Counted from the first letter of the stretch, positions 38,559-47,257 are shown. The stretch is 64,000 nucleotides of DNA from Pseudomonas hydrolytica (GCF_021495345.1 NZ_CP099397.1:3534001-3598000), one strand, 5' to 3'. Notes: a model not told the origin generated them from the letters alone. Numbers and translations: made by a program.

Positions 38559-39111
38559 GGCATCTCTCCATCGGTTTCGAATGCGGGGCCGGATTGGCGC
38601 CCTCGCAGCAATGGACGAGGCAGAGATGCGGGCGTTACAGGGCAGGTTGGAATTTTTCGTAGCCCGGATGAAATCCGGGGGCGCTTTGCCCGCTACCAGT
38701 CGCGGCTACGACTGCATGGATGCAGGAGGTAGAGCGAAGCAGGATGCCAGAGCCGAAAGCCCCTCCCACAGGCACAGGAACATTCACCGCGCCGTGGGAG
38801 GCGCTTCAGCGGCGAGGCTTTTGATAGCCAGTAGCGCGAACAGCCAGCGCAAACGGTGGATGAAAAAGCGTCATCCAACCTACGCGCGGTGTACCGAGAC
38901 GTAGTGCTGGAGCCAAAAGAGGAGGTCAAGCGAATGCAGCCGACTACAAGGGCATAGCGGTAAGGCTATGATCGGGAGGACTTTTTCGTACGAAGCGAAG
39001 CGGGATGGTGCGGAGTTGGATGGAAGGCTCTACTATCGGATTAGTATCGTCATCTATATAACTACTGTTAGACGCCTAAGAACGCGCATTGACCAAAGAA
39101 AGGATCAAGTT
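38559..39111. other. Repeat-rich intergenic region between hvfA and the Argonaute gene
   Basis: These 553 bases hold no convincing gene. They contain the candidate ECF promoter of hvfA (38614-38639); a GTAGCCCGGATGAAATCCGG repeat at 38659-38678; a CCCTCCCACAGGC...GTGGGAGGCGCTTCAGC REP-type stretch at about 38761-38820; and a GGATGAAAAAGCGTCATCC repeat at about 38862-38880. Base composition falls after about 38,960, where the defence cassette begins. The ATG-started frame from 38968 reads into the Argonaute gene but is thought to be untranslated leader. Confidence 0.65.
38614..38639 (-). promoter_or_regulatory. Candidate ECF-sigma promoter of the hvfA operon
   Basis: On the minus strand TGTAAC (38639-38634), 16 bases, then CGTC (38617-38614). 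This is the general shape of ECF promoters (AAC-type -35, CGTC/CGTT -10). It stands about 55 bases before the hvfA start. A related motif precedes the ECF sigma gene at 43532-43507. Function is inferred. Confidence 0.4.
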
Positions 39112-41304
39112 TTGCCAGTATTCCTGAGCGCATTTCCACTCAAAATCCCCGATACGGAGCTTGAGGCCCGCCAAGTCCCTTACGATAAGGAGACGCTGGA
39201 TGGTTTTCGCGTGAAACACGGATCGACGCATTCTTTCCGTCGGCAGGGCGACAATATTCTGATCTTTTCATCAGACGGCACGTTCCCCGTTTCCGGTACG
39301 CCTATCACCATTCCTCTCAATGAAAACTTCGGTATCTTCTGCTCGCTGGTCAAGGACGGGTTGTCCCGTCACCTTGCAGGGCTCGGACGTAATCCTCTAG
39401 GCTTCAACCCTATCGAGCTGATAAGTACCAAGCCGGAAGATAATCTCCTCGCTCCGATTCTCGGCGATGCCTATCCGTTTAAGGTCTGTGCCAAGTATTC
39501 AATCAACACTCGCTATGTGCATGACCATCCATGCCTTGTTATTGACTGCACTACACGCCGGGTTCTCAAAGAAAACGGCCTGTTTTTTCTAAATAGCGGG
39601 TTCGATCTCATGGGCCGCTACGTCGTCACAGAACAAGAGGATGGGTACAGAAAGCTCGTGGGGTCGGTGAGCGCGATCAAAGGCGAGAAGTTACAGGTCA
39701 CGCAGCCTGACGGTCAGGTCGTGCTGGCAGATGCAAAGGATGTTTACCTTGAAGCCAGCCGGACAAACTTCGACGACTATATTCTGCATACGCACGGTGC
39801 TCAGAAGGACGCCATCGTCGAGCGTATCCGGCAGTCAGTTTCCATCTTCAATGGAGGCGAGAACAAGAAGGCCCGCATAGACGCGCTCAAGAATTACATC
39901 CAGACGAAGGCTATTCCACTGATTGATGGAACACGCATCGAGATTGAGGATGCGCCCGATATCCAGAAGGATTGTGGGCAGATGCAGAAACCCGTATTCG
40001 TCTTCAACGACAACGGTGAGGCGGATTGGGCCGAGAAAGGGCTTACGCAGAGCGGTCCCTATACGAAGCGCACATTCGACCGCAACGATCCGTCAATCTG
40101 TGTCATCTGCGCTCAGCATGATAAGGGCCGCGTCGAACAGTTCGTCCGCAAGCTTTTAAAAGGAGTTTCAAGCAGCAAGTATTTCAGCAATGGCCTTGAA
40201 GGCAAGTTCGCCTTGGGAACTAGCCGCGTGGAGGTGTTCGCAACGGCTACCGACAGCGTGGAGGCATACAAGAACGCCATTGAGGCGGCGATCCGGAAGA
40301 AGGCGGATGACGGTGGACGATGGGACTTGGCCCTCGTGCAGGTTCGGCAATCTTTCAAGAAACTCAAAGTCACAGAGAATCCGTACTATCTCGGCAAGAG
40401 CCTGTTCTTCCTGCATCAGGTTCCCGTTCAGGATTTCACGATAGAGCTGTTGGCACAATCCGACTATTCACTCGGTTATTCGCTCAACAATATGGCGCTG
40501 GCCTGCTACGCCAAGATGGGCGGCGTTCCTTGGCTGCTAAAATCCTCTCCGACACTCTCGCATGAACTCGTGATTGGCATCGGCAGCGCCAACATCGGAC
40601 AAGAGCGCGGAGCGGATATTCAGCGGATTATGGGCATCACCACGGTATTCTCCGGGGACGGCAGCTATATCGTCTCGAATACCTCGAAAGCCGTCGTGCC
40701 GGAAGCCTACTGTGAGGCTCTTACCTCAGTTCTCGCTGAAACTATCGAGAAAATTCAAAAGCGCATGAACTGGCAGAAAGGCGACACGATCCGTCTGATC
40801 TTTCATGCGCAGGTCAAGAAGTTCAACAAGGAAGAGATCGAAGCCGTTCGCACTGTGATCGACAAGTACCGGGAATATCAGATCGAGTATGCATTCCTGA
40901 AAATCTCGGAAGATCACGGACTACATATGTTCGACTCCGCGACGGCAGGTGTGCAGAAAGGAAAGCTAGCGCCACCGCGCGGAAAGACCTTCAAGCTCTC
41001 CAAGCATGAAATGCTCGTCTATCTAATCGGTCAGCGAGAGTTGCGGCAGGATACAGACGGACATCCGCGCGGTGTAATCCTCGATATTCATAAGGATTCG
41101 ACCTTCAAGGACGTTAGGTATCTGAGCGCTCAGCTCTATAGTTTCGCCTCGCACTCTTGGCGCAGCTACTTCCCCAATCCCATGCCGGTGACAATCAGCT
41201 ATTCCGACCTGATCGCACGGAACCTCGGTTGGCTAAATCAGCTTCCGGGATGGAATGACTCGGTGATGATCGGAAAGATTGGGCAATCCCAATGGTTTCT
41301 GTAG
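39112..41304 (+). CDS. Long-B prokaryotic Argonaute, catalytically inactive PIWI
   Basis: Guide-dependent nucleic-acid sensor of 730 residues. Start taken as TTG at 39112, with AAAGGA seven bases upstream; the encoded start PVFLSAFPLKIPD then gives the usual long-B length. The MID pocket is seen in NPYYLGKSLFFLHQVPVQ (from Asn423, Lys429) and PIWI in HELVIGIGSANIGQERGADI and IRLIFHAQVKKF. Where active Argonautes keep the DEDX tetrad, the first Asp is replaced (IGIGS, about Ser492) and the third lost (FHAQ, about 565-567); Asp699 may remain. It should bind but not cut. Lower GC than the flanks indicates transfer. It overlaps the nuclease gene by 13 bases. Confidence 0.88.
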   Translation: MPVFLSAFPLKIPDTELEARQVPYDKETLDGFRVKHGSTHSFRRQGDNILIFSSDGTFPVSGTPITIPLNENFGIFCSLVKDGLSRHLAGLGRNPLGFNPIELISTKPEDNLLAPILGDAYPFKVCAKYSINTRYVHDHPCLVIDCTTRRVLKENGLFFLNSGFDLMGRYVVTEQEDGYRKLVGSVSAIKGEKLQVTQPDGQVVLADAKDVYLEASRTNFDDYILHTHGAQKDAIVERIRQSVSIFNGGENKKARIDALKNYIQTKAIPLIDGTRIEIEDAPDIQKDCGQMQKPVFVFNDNGEADWAEKGLTQSGPYTKRTFDRNDPSICVICAQHDKGRVEQFVRKLLKGVSSSKYFSNGLEGKFALGTSRVEVFATATDSVEAYKNAIEAAIRKKADDGGRWDLALVQVRQSFKKLKVTENPYYLGKSLFFLHQVPVQDFTIELLAQSDYSLGYSLNNMALACYAKMGGVPWLLKSSPTLSHELVIGIGSANIGQERGADIQRIMGITTVFSGDGSYIVSNTSKAVVPEAYCEALTSVLAETIEKIQKRMNWQKGDTIRLIFHAQVKKFNKEEIEAVRTVIDKYREYQIEYAFLKISEDHGLHMFDSATAGVQKGKLAPPRGKTFKLSKHEMLVYLIGQRELRQDTDGHPRGVILDIHKDSTFKDVRYLSAQLYSFASHSWRSYFPNPMPVTISYSDLIARNLGWLNQLPGWNDSVMIGKIGQSQWFL

Positions 41305-42464
41305 AGAGGGAGAACGCGTACCAGTTACGCGAGTATCTGCACCGCAAGGTGATCGAGAGCGCGCACGCCGACCCCTTCAAATCCATCTTCCTGCATTTTC
41401 TCGGCTTGTCGAAGGACGGCGCTCCGGCCTTCGATTTTGCGACGCTTTCCTTGTACCAGCGCTGCGCGATTGCGGGTCTTGGCGTTCTGGAGGAAACCGT
41501 TTCCAGCCAGGATGTCTCGCGCCTGCTCGGTCAGGCCGCCAAAATCGACTCGACGCCGCGCCCGTGGGTCTCCGATATGTTTGGCGTCATGGCCGTGAAA
41601 TGGTTGGCTGGACAACTGAACAATAGCCGCATCGCCTGTGAGTTCGAGAACTGGACATCCGGTTTCCTTGCGCAGCAGGCGGGCGGCGACCATCTCAATC
41701 TCTTCGAGAAAGATATCGCAGCGTACGTCCGCAGCGGGGAATCCGCCATCTACGCCAGCGCGTGCGTGCCGCTATTTCTTCACTACCACGACATTCAGCG
41801 GATCGACGATCACCGGAGCCGCATGGCTCTGATCGACCGTTTCATGGGTGAGTTCCGGGCGCAGACGCAGGGGGACGCTTCGACGGCGCTCTTGTCCCTG
41901 ATGGTCTACGTTTTTGATCAAGTCAATCAGGACATGGCTGTCGTGCCGCCGAAGGGCTGGAGCCTTGACGATCTTCTGGGATTTCTGGAGCACATCCCCG
42001 TCGGCCTCAAGCGGTGGACCTGGGAGGATACGGGCCGCACGCGAGGCGCGGACCCCGTTAAGTGGCTGGTAGAGAACGAATATCACGTTCAGAACCTACT
42101 TTATGTCCTGCTCGGGCCGATCTTCAACGACATCGCAGATGAAGTGAATCTCCAGCCCGTTGGACAGAAGAATCCGCGCATTGATCTATATCTCCCGTCG
42201 CTGCACACGATAATCGAGGTTAAGTACCGTAAGGATGCGAAGAAATCTTTCCCGACGCTTATCGGTGAGATTGCCGAAGACGCCTCGCTTTATCGCGCCG
42301 ACGCGAAATACGAGGATGCGCATATCGTCAGTTTCCTATGGGATTGCACGCGCGCGACGCAAGAGCACGCTAAGTTCAAGGAAGGGGTGTTGAAGATAGA
42401 CGGCATTAACGGTTGTGTCGTGGTTAGTGCGCCATCCACTATGGATGATCGGCCACAGGGCTAG
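41292..42464 (+). CDS. Long-B Argonaute-associated PD-(D/E)XK nuclease
   Basis: Protein of 390 residues with a helical N-terminal part and a C-terminal restriction-endonuclease-like core: NPRIDLYLPSLHTIIEVKYR, giving Asp298, Glu309 and Lys311 as the D...ExK active site, followed by a helix (LIGEIAEDASLYRADA) and strand AHIVSFLWDC. It overlaps the Argonaute gene, so expression is coupled. In known long-B systems, such nucleases (bAgaN type) are triggered by the Argonaute-guide-target complex and degrade cellular DNA, stopping phage or plasmid spread by abortive infection. Here the partnership rests on family and gene order. Confidence 0.85.
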   Translation: MVSVERENAYQLREYLHRKVIESAHADPFKSIFLHFLGLSKDGAPAFDFATLSLYQRCAIAGLGVLEETVSSQDVSRLLGQAAKIDSTPRPWVSDMFGVMAVKWLAGQLNNSRIACEFENWTSGFLAQQAGGDHLNLFEKDIAAYVRSGESAIYASACVPLFLHYHDIQRIDDHRSRMALIDRFMGEFRAQTQGDASTALLSLMVYVFDQVNQDMAVVPPKGWSLDDLLGFLEHIPVGLKRWTWEDTGRTRGADPVKWLVENEYHVQNLLYVLLGPIFNDIADEVNLQPVGQKNPRIDLYLPSLHTIIEVKYRKDAKKSFPTLIGEIAEDASLYRADAKYEDAHIVSFLWDCTRATQEHAKFKEGVLKIDGINGCVVVSAPSTMDDRPQG

Positions 42465-42614
42465 CAAGTAGCCTGGGTAGAGCACAGCGAAACCGGGGAG
42501 ATTCGATGGGTTTCGCGTTGCTCTACCCATCCTACGGTGCTGCTCTTGCGAGGGAGGTTTGCCGGAGGTTTCCATGGCCGACTCTCTGGCTGTGTTTTTG
42601 TGCAGCAAGTAGCC
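42463..42614. repeat. Repeat block after the nuclease gene
   Basis: An inverted repeat with arms GGGTAGAGC (42475-42483) and GCTCTACCC (42520-42528) and inner GAAACC/GGTTTC forms a pseudomonad-type palindromic unit. The 11-base sequence AGCAAGTAGCC occurs at 42463-42473, over the nuclease stop, and again at 42604-42614. The pair may be a scar of insertion at the right side of the cassette. Confidence 0.6.
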
Positions 42615-42641
42615 CGAACAACCGTCCAACCTGGACGCAGT

Positions 42642-42875
42642 TCACCCCTGATCACGCCGGTTCTGCGCCAGTCGCTCGGCCAGGGCGTCGAGTTCGGGTA
42701 ACTCCTCCTCCGGCATCTGCCGGATCACCGCCTGGGTCAGTTTCATCTGGCGGATGAAACGCCGGCAGTTGCCGCACATGGCCAGGTGGGCGCGTACGGC
42801 CAGACGTTGACGCAGCGTCAGTTGGCCGTCGAGATAATCGCTGGAGTGAGCGACCAGTTCCTTGCAGGTCAGCAT
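42642..42875 (-). CDS. Zinc-finger anti-sigma factor (zf-HC2 type)
   Basis: Protein of 77 residues starting MLTCKELVAHSSDYLDGQLT. It has the putative zinc-finger H-x3-C-x2-C in HLAMCGNCRRFIRQ, with the earlier Cys4, as in small cytoplasmic anti-sigma factors. There is no transmembrane segment. It overlaps the ECF sigma gene by 7 bases and should hold that factor inactive until a redox or metal signal releases it. The signal is not known. Confidence 0.88.
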   Translation of the reverse strand: MLTCKELVAHSSDYLDGQLTLRQRLAVRAHLAMCGNCRRFIRQMKLTQAVIRQMPEEELPELDALAERLAQNRRDQG

Positions 42876-43471
42876 TGGCCTGTCTCCTCGAAATGTTCCA
42901 GGGTGGCGAAGACTTTCAGGCGTGCACGGTGCAGCAGCACACGGGCATTGGAGAGGGAGATGTCGAGAAGATTACAGATCGCCTCCAACTCCAGCCCCTG
43001 ACGCTCACGCAGCACCAGCACGCTGGCCTGCAACTCGGACAGGCTGGCCAGGGTGTGTTCAAGGCACTGGCGCAGTTCGTCCTCGGTGAGCAGGGCTTCG
43101 GGGCTGTCCTGATGCCAGGCATGTGGCGCCAACAGCCAGTGACCGTCATCGGCGAAACGCTCGTCGCCGACCGTCCCATGCGGCGCAGCCAGGTCGTCGA
43201 GCAGTACCTCGCGGCGGTTGTGCTTGAGTCGGGTCTTGGCGGTGTTGGCGGTGATGGTCAGCAGCCAGGTCTTGAGGCTGGCGCGGCCTTGAAAACCTGC
43301 CAGGTTGCGCACCACGGCGAACCAGGCATCCTGCACCACCTCATCGGCATGGCGGCTGCCGACGATGGCGTAGGCCACCGCCCGCATCGCACCCTGATAG
43401 CGAGCCACCAGCTCGCGATAGGCCTTCTGCTCGCCGGCGAGCAGGCGCCCCAAGAGATCGGAATCGGACAT
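42869..43471 (-). CDS. ECF RNA polymerase sigma factor
   Basis: Sigma-70 family ECF protein of 200 residues. Region 2 is seen in ELVARYQGAMRAVAYAIVGS and DEVVQDAWFAVVRNLAGFQG, followed by SLKTWLLTITANTAKTRLKH; region 4 in LASLSELQASVLVLRERQGL with LLDISLSNARVLLHRARLKV. A zf-HC2 anti-sigma overlaps its end. The position beside a FabH-like gene matches P. aeruginosa PA3285/PA3286 from memory. A GGAATG-N16-CGTT motif upstream suggests self-control, and a like motif precedes hvfA, so the bufferin-type operon is a possible target. Confidence 0.92.
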   Translation of the reverse strand: MSDSDLLGRLLAGEQKAYRELVARYQGAMRAVAYAIVGSRHADEVVQDAWFAVVRNLAGFQGRASLKTWLLTITANTAKTRLKHNRREVLLDDLAAPHGTVGDERFADDGHWLLAPHAWHQDSPEALLTEDELRQCLEHTLASLSELQASVLVLRERQGLELEAICNLLDISLSNARVLLHRARLKVFATLEHFEETGQC

Positions 43472-43506
43472 GGAACTCCCGTAGGTCAGGCCTGCGCACG
43501 AAGCCG

Positions 43507-43532
43507 AACGCCCCGTGCACGTCAGGCATTCC
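43507..43532 (-). promoter_or_regulatory. Candidate ECF-sigma promoter of the sigma gene
   Basis: On the minus strand GGAATG (43532-43527), 16 bases, then CGTT (43510-43507), 36 bases before the sigma factor ATG. The -10 and spacing agree with the motif before hvfA. Weak but suggestive of autoregulation. Confidence 0.35.
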
Positions 43533-43542
43533 TACAGAGAGT

Positions 43543-44670
43543 TCAACGCTTGCGCAAAATTACACTGCCGATGGAATAACCGGCACCGAAGGAGCTTAGA
43601 ACACCCAGGCTGCCGGCGGGCAGGTCGTCCTGATGCTTGTGCAGGGCGATCACCGAGCCGGCCGAACTGGTGTTGGCGTAGGTGTCGAGAATCACCGGCG
43701 CCTCGTGCGGCTCGGCGTCGCGACCGAGCAGTTTGCGGGCGATCAGCAGGTTCATGTTGAGGTTGGCCTGGTGCAGCCAGAAGCGCTTCACATCTGCCAC
43801 GTTGAGCTGGTTTTCCGCCAGGTGCGCGGCGATCAGCTCGGCGACCATCGGGCAGACGTCCTTGAACACCTTGCGGCCTTCCTGCACGAACAGCTTGTCG
43901 CGCGCGCCAATGCCCTCTTCCGCGGCGCGGTTGAGGAAGCCGAAGTTGTTGCGGATGTTGTTGGAGAACTGGGTCAGCAGCTTGGTGCCGACCACGTCGA
44001 ACTGGTGCTTGGAGCTAGCCAGGTCGGCACGCTCGATGATCACTGCGGTGGCGGCGTCGCCGAAGATGAAGTGGCTGTCGCGGTCGCGGAAGTTGAGGTG
44101 GCCGGTGCAGATTTCCGGGTTGACCATGAGGATGGCGCGGGCCTGCCCGGTGGCGATGGCGTTGGCCGCGGCCTGGATGCCGAAGGTGGCCGAGGAGCAG
44201 GCCACGTTCATGTCGTAGCCCCAGCCGTCGATGCCCAGTGCGGCCTGCACTTCGATGGCCACCGCCGGATAGGCGCGCTGCAGGTTCGAGCAGGCGACGA
44301 TCACCCCATCGATGTCGGCGACGGTCTTGCCGGCGCGCTGCAGCGCTTCCTTGGCGGCGCCCACGGCCATTTCACAGAGGATGCCCCACTCGTCGTTGGA
44401 ACGCTCGGGGATACGCGGCACCATGCGCTGCGGGTCGAGAATGCCGTCCTTGTCGATGACGAAGCGGCTCTTGATGCCCGACGCCTTTTCGATGAAGCCC
44501 GTGCTGGATTCGCTCAGCGCCTCGACCTCGCCGCGGGCGATGGCCTCGGCGTTGTCGGCGTTGAACTGCTGCACGTAGGCATTGAAGGACGCCACCAGCT
44601 CGTCGTTGGAAATGCTGTTGGCCGGAGTGTAGAGGCCGGTACCACTGATCACGACGTTATGCACGCTCAT
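43543..44670 (-). CDS. Beta-ketoacyl-ACP synthase III-like enzyme
   Basis: Condensing enzyme of 375 residues of the FabH family. The acyl-binding cysteine is in [18 protein letters not shown], the histidine in [20 protein letters not shown] and the asparagine in [16 protein letters not shown]. It resembles P. aeruginosa PA3286, which is reported to join octanoyl-CoA from beta-oxidation to malonyl-ACP and so shunt degradation products into synthesis. It lies upstream of the ECF gene on the same strand, 71 bases away, so linkage with the sigma factor is possible. It is not the housekeeping FabH. Confidence 0.9.
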   Translation of the reverse strand: MSVHNVVISGTGLYTPANSISNDELVASFNAYVQQFNADNAEAIARGEVEALSESSTGFIEKASGIKSRFVIDKDGILDPQRMVPRIPERSNDEWGILCEMAVGAAKEALQRAGKTVADIDGVIVACSNLQRAYPAVAIEVQAALGIDGWGYDMNVACSSATFGIQAAANAIATGQARAILMVNPEICTGHLNFRDRDSHFIFGDAATAVIIERADLASSKHQFDVVGTKLLTQFSNNIRNNFGFLNRAAEEGIGARDKLFVQEGRKVFKDVCPMVAELIAAHLAENQLNVADVKRFWLHQANLNMNLLIARKLLGRDAEPHEAPVILDTYANTSSAGSVIALHKHQDDLPAGSLGVLSSFGAGYSIGSVILRKR

Positions 44671-44900
44671 TCCTCTTCTTGGCCGCTGGCGGCCTCAGGC
44701 AGTAGGCCGGCGACAATCGCGCAGGCCGAAAATCGGGGGACTTGGGCCAAGCTCTTACGATGGTTGGCTCCGGGCCACTGAGTGTGCCACAGGGCGCAGC
44801 GGTTCGTCCTCAGCCCTTAATAGTGTCTGACTGGACATAACCTGACCACATATAGCCGTTTGGTCTAAAGTGCTATTCTGATCCGCATTCAGGAGCCCGT

Positions 44901-46511
44901 ATGAACCTCTCGCTACTCAGCCGCTACGCGTTCTTCGTCTTCTGTGTGCTGTTCACCCTGGTCAGCCTGCCCTTTCTCCATCATCAATGGCTGTGGCCGT
45001 TCGCCTTGCTCACTGGCGCGCTCAGCCTGATCGGTATCGGCGACCTGCTGCAGAAACGTCAGGCGGTCAGGCGCAACTACCCGATCCTGGGCAATATCCG
45101 TTACCTGGTCGAAGGCATCCGCCCGGAGATTCGCCAGTATCTGCTCGAAGGCGACGCCGAGCAGCTGCCCTTCTCCCGCGCCCAGCGCTCGCTGGTCTAC
45201 GCCCGCGCCAAGAACGAGGGCGCCGACAAGCCCTTCGGCACCCTCAGCGACGTGTACCAGAACGGCTTCGAATTCATCAGCCACTCCATGCGTCCGGCGC
45301 CGCTGAGCGACCCGTGCAGCTTTCGCGTGGAGATCGGCGGGCCGCAGTGCAGCCAGCCGTACTCGGCATCGCTGTTCAACATTTCGGCGATGAGCTTCGG
45401 CTCGCTCAGCGCCAACGCCATCCGCGCCCTGAACCAGGGCGCCAAGCTAGGCGAGTTCTATCACGACACCGGCGAGGGCAGCATCAGCCCCTACCACCGC
45501 GAGCACGGCGGCGATCTGGTGTGGGAACTGGGCAGCGGCTATTTCGGCTGCCGCGCCTCGGACGGCCGCTTCGACCCCGAGCGCTTCGCCGGCCAGGCGG
45601 CCAGCCCGCAAGTGAAGATGATCGAGATCAAGCTCAGCCAGGGTGCCAAACCGGGCCATGGCGGCATCCTGCCCAGGCACAAGGTCACCGAGGAAATCGC
45701 CAGCACCCGTGGCGTGCCCATGGGTGAGGATTGCATCTCGCCCTCGCGCCATAGCGCCTTCTCCACTCCCATCGAGCTGCTGCAGTTCATCGCCCAGCTG
45801 CGCGAGCTGTCCGGCGGCAAGCCGGTGGGCTTCAAGTTCTGCCTGGGCCATCCCTGGGAGTTCATGGGCATCGTCAAGGCCATGCTGGAGACCGGCATCC
45901 TGCCCGACTTCATCGTCGTCGACGGCAAGGAGGGCGGCACCGGTGCAGCGCCGCTGGAATTCACCGATCACCTCGGCGTGCCGCTGCGCGAAGGTTTGCT
46001 GTTCGTGCACAACACCCTGGTCGGCAGCAACCTGCGCGACAAGATCAAGCTCGGCGCCAGCGGCAAGATCGTCAGCGCCTTCGACATCGCCCGCGTGCTG
46101 GCCATCGGCGCCGACTGGGCCAACTCGGCACGCGGCTTCATGTTCGCCATCGGCTGCATCCAGAGCCAAAGCTGCCACACCAACAAGTGCCCCACCGGCG
46201 TGGCGACACAGGACCCATTGCGCCAGCGCGCTCTGGTGGTCGAGGACAAGGCCCAGCGCGTCTACAACTTCCACCGCAACACACTCAAGGCGCTGGCCGA
46301 GATGCTCGCCGCTGCCGGCTTGGACCACCCCTCGCAGATCGATGCCAAGCACCTGGTGCAGCGCCTGTCGGCCACCGAGATCAAGCTGTTCGCCCAGCAG
46401 CACGTGTTCCTCGCACCGGGCGAACTGCTCGGCGGCCAGATCGAGGGCGAGTTCTACGAGCGCATGTGGCGCATGGCCCGCGCCGACAGTTTCGAGCCGG
46501 CGCCGGCCTGA
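44901..46511 (+). CDS. FMN-binding glutamate synthase-family membrane protein
   Basis: Protein of 536 residues. Two N-terminal transmembrane helices (ALFVF-type SRYAFFVFCVLFTLVSLPFL, PFALLTGALSLIGIGDLLQK) precede a GltS FMN domain: FNISAMSFGSLSANAIRALN, YHDTGEGSISPYHREHGGDL, KLSQGAKPGHGGILPRHKVT, DFIVVDGKEGGTGAAPLEFT and GCIQSQSCHTNKCPTGVATQ with the 3Fe-4S cysteine pattern. It lacks the glutaminase and C-terminal domains of full glutamate synthase. The family's substrate is unknown. Its stop overlaps the next start by one base. Confidence 0.92.
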   Translation: MNLSLLSRYAFFVFCVLFTLVSLPFLHHQWLWPFALLTGALSLIGIGDLLQKRQAVRRNYPILGNIRYLVEGIRPEIRQYLLEGDAEQLPFSRAQRSLVYARAKNEGADKPFGTLSDVYQNGFEFISHSMRPAPLSDPCSFRVEIGGPQCSQPYSASLFNISAMSFGSLSANAIRALNQGAKLGEFYHDTGEGSISPYHREHGGDLVWELGSGYFGCRASDGRFDPERFAGQAASPQVKMIEIKLSQGAKPGHGGILPRHKVTEEIASTRGVPMGEDCISPSRHSAFSTPIELLQFIAQLRELSGGKPVGFKFCLGHPWEFMGIVKAMLETGILPDFIVVDGKEGGTGAAPLEFTDHLGVPLREGLLFVHNTLVGSNLRDKIKLGASGKIVSAFDIARVLAIGADWANSARGFMFAIGCIQSQSCHTNKCPTGVATQDPLRQRALVVEDKAQRVYNFHRNTLKALAEMLAAAGLDHPSQIDAKHLVQRLSATEIKLFAQQHVFLAPGELLGGQIEGEFYERMWRMARADSFEPAPA

Positions 46512-47248
46512 TGCGCATGCGCCTGCTGCCGTTCGCGGTACTGTGCTTGCTCAGCCTGGCGGCCACCGCGCAGGAACAACGCCCGCTGCGCTTCTCGGTA
46601 ACCGAGGGCTGGGCCATGCCGATGATCCGCATCGAAGATGGCCGCGCCACGTCCGGCATTCTCTACGACCTGCAGACGCGTCTGGCGGAAAAGGTCGGCC
46701 GCCGCGCCGAACTGCTGGTGATGCCGCGCCTGCGCGTACAGCGTCTGCTGGCCAGGGGCGAAATCGACGTGCGCTGCTACGTCAACCCGAGCTGGCTCAG
46801 CGAACCGCACCATCAGTACACCTGGAGCCAGCCGTTCATGGTGCAGCGCGACCTGATCGTCGGGCGCCACGACGAAGCCGACATCAGCCTGGCGCAGCTG
46901 CCCGGCGAGCGCCTGGGTACCGTGCTGGGGTTCAGCTACCCGCACCTGGACGCCCTGTTCGCCAGCGGCCAGGTGCAGCGCGAAGATGCCCGCACGCAGG
47001 AGCTGGTACTGGAGAAGCTGGAGGCCGGGCGCTATCGCTACGCGGTCAGCAACGAGCTGACCCTGGCCTGGTTCAACCGCGACCTGCCGGAGGAAAAACG
47101 CCTGCGTGCACTGGCCGAGCTCAGCGCCGATGCGCTTTCCTGCCTCGTGCGCGATGCGCCGGACGTGCCCACCCAGGCGCTGCTGCGAGCCCTGGTACAG
47201 ATGAAGGAGGATGGCGAGCTCGACGCCATTCTCTCCCGTTATCGCTGA
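46511..47248 (+). CDS. Periplasmic substrate-binding-like protein (SBP type 3)
   Basis: Protein of 245 residues with signal peptide MRMRLLPFAVLCLLSLAATA. The mature part resembles extracellular solute-binding domains (SVTEGWAMPMIRIEDGRATS, ILYDLQTRLAEKVGRRAELL, YTWSQPFMVQRDLIVGRHDE, LGTVLGFSYPHLDALFASGQ). No permease or ATPase accompanies it, so it may act as a ligand sensor or scavenger. It is translationally coupled to the FMN protein upstream by a TGATG junction. The ligand is unknown. Confidence 0.85.
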   Translation: MRMRLLPFAVLCLLSLAATAQEQRPLRFSVTEGWAMPMIRIEDGRATSGILYDLQTRLAEKVGRRAELLVMPRLRVQRLLARGEIDVRCYVNPSWLSEPHHQYTWSQPFMVQRDLIVGRHDEADISLAQLPGERLGTVLGFSYPHLDALFASGQVQREDARTQELVLEKLEAGRYRYAVSNELTLAWFNRDLPEEKRLRALAELSADALSCLVRDAPDVPTQALLRALVQMKEDGELDAILSRYR

Positions 47249-47257
47249 AACACGGGA

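Noticed and set aside
38968..39111. ATG at 38968 as the Argonaute start
   Set aside because: The added 48 residues look like translated leader, and a better-placed ribosome site serves TTG 39112.
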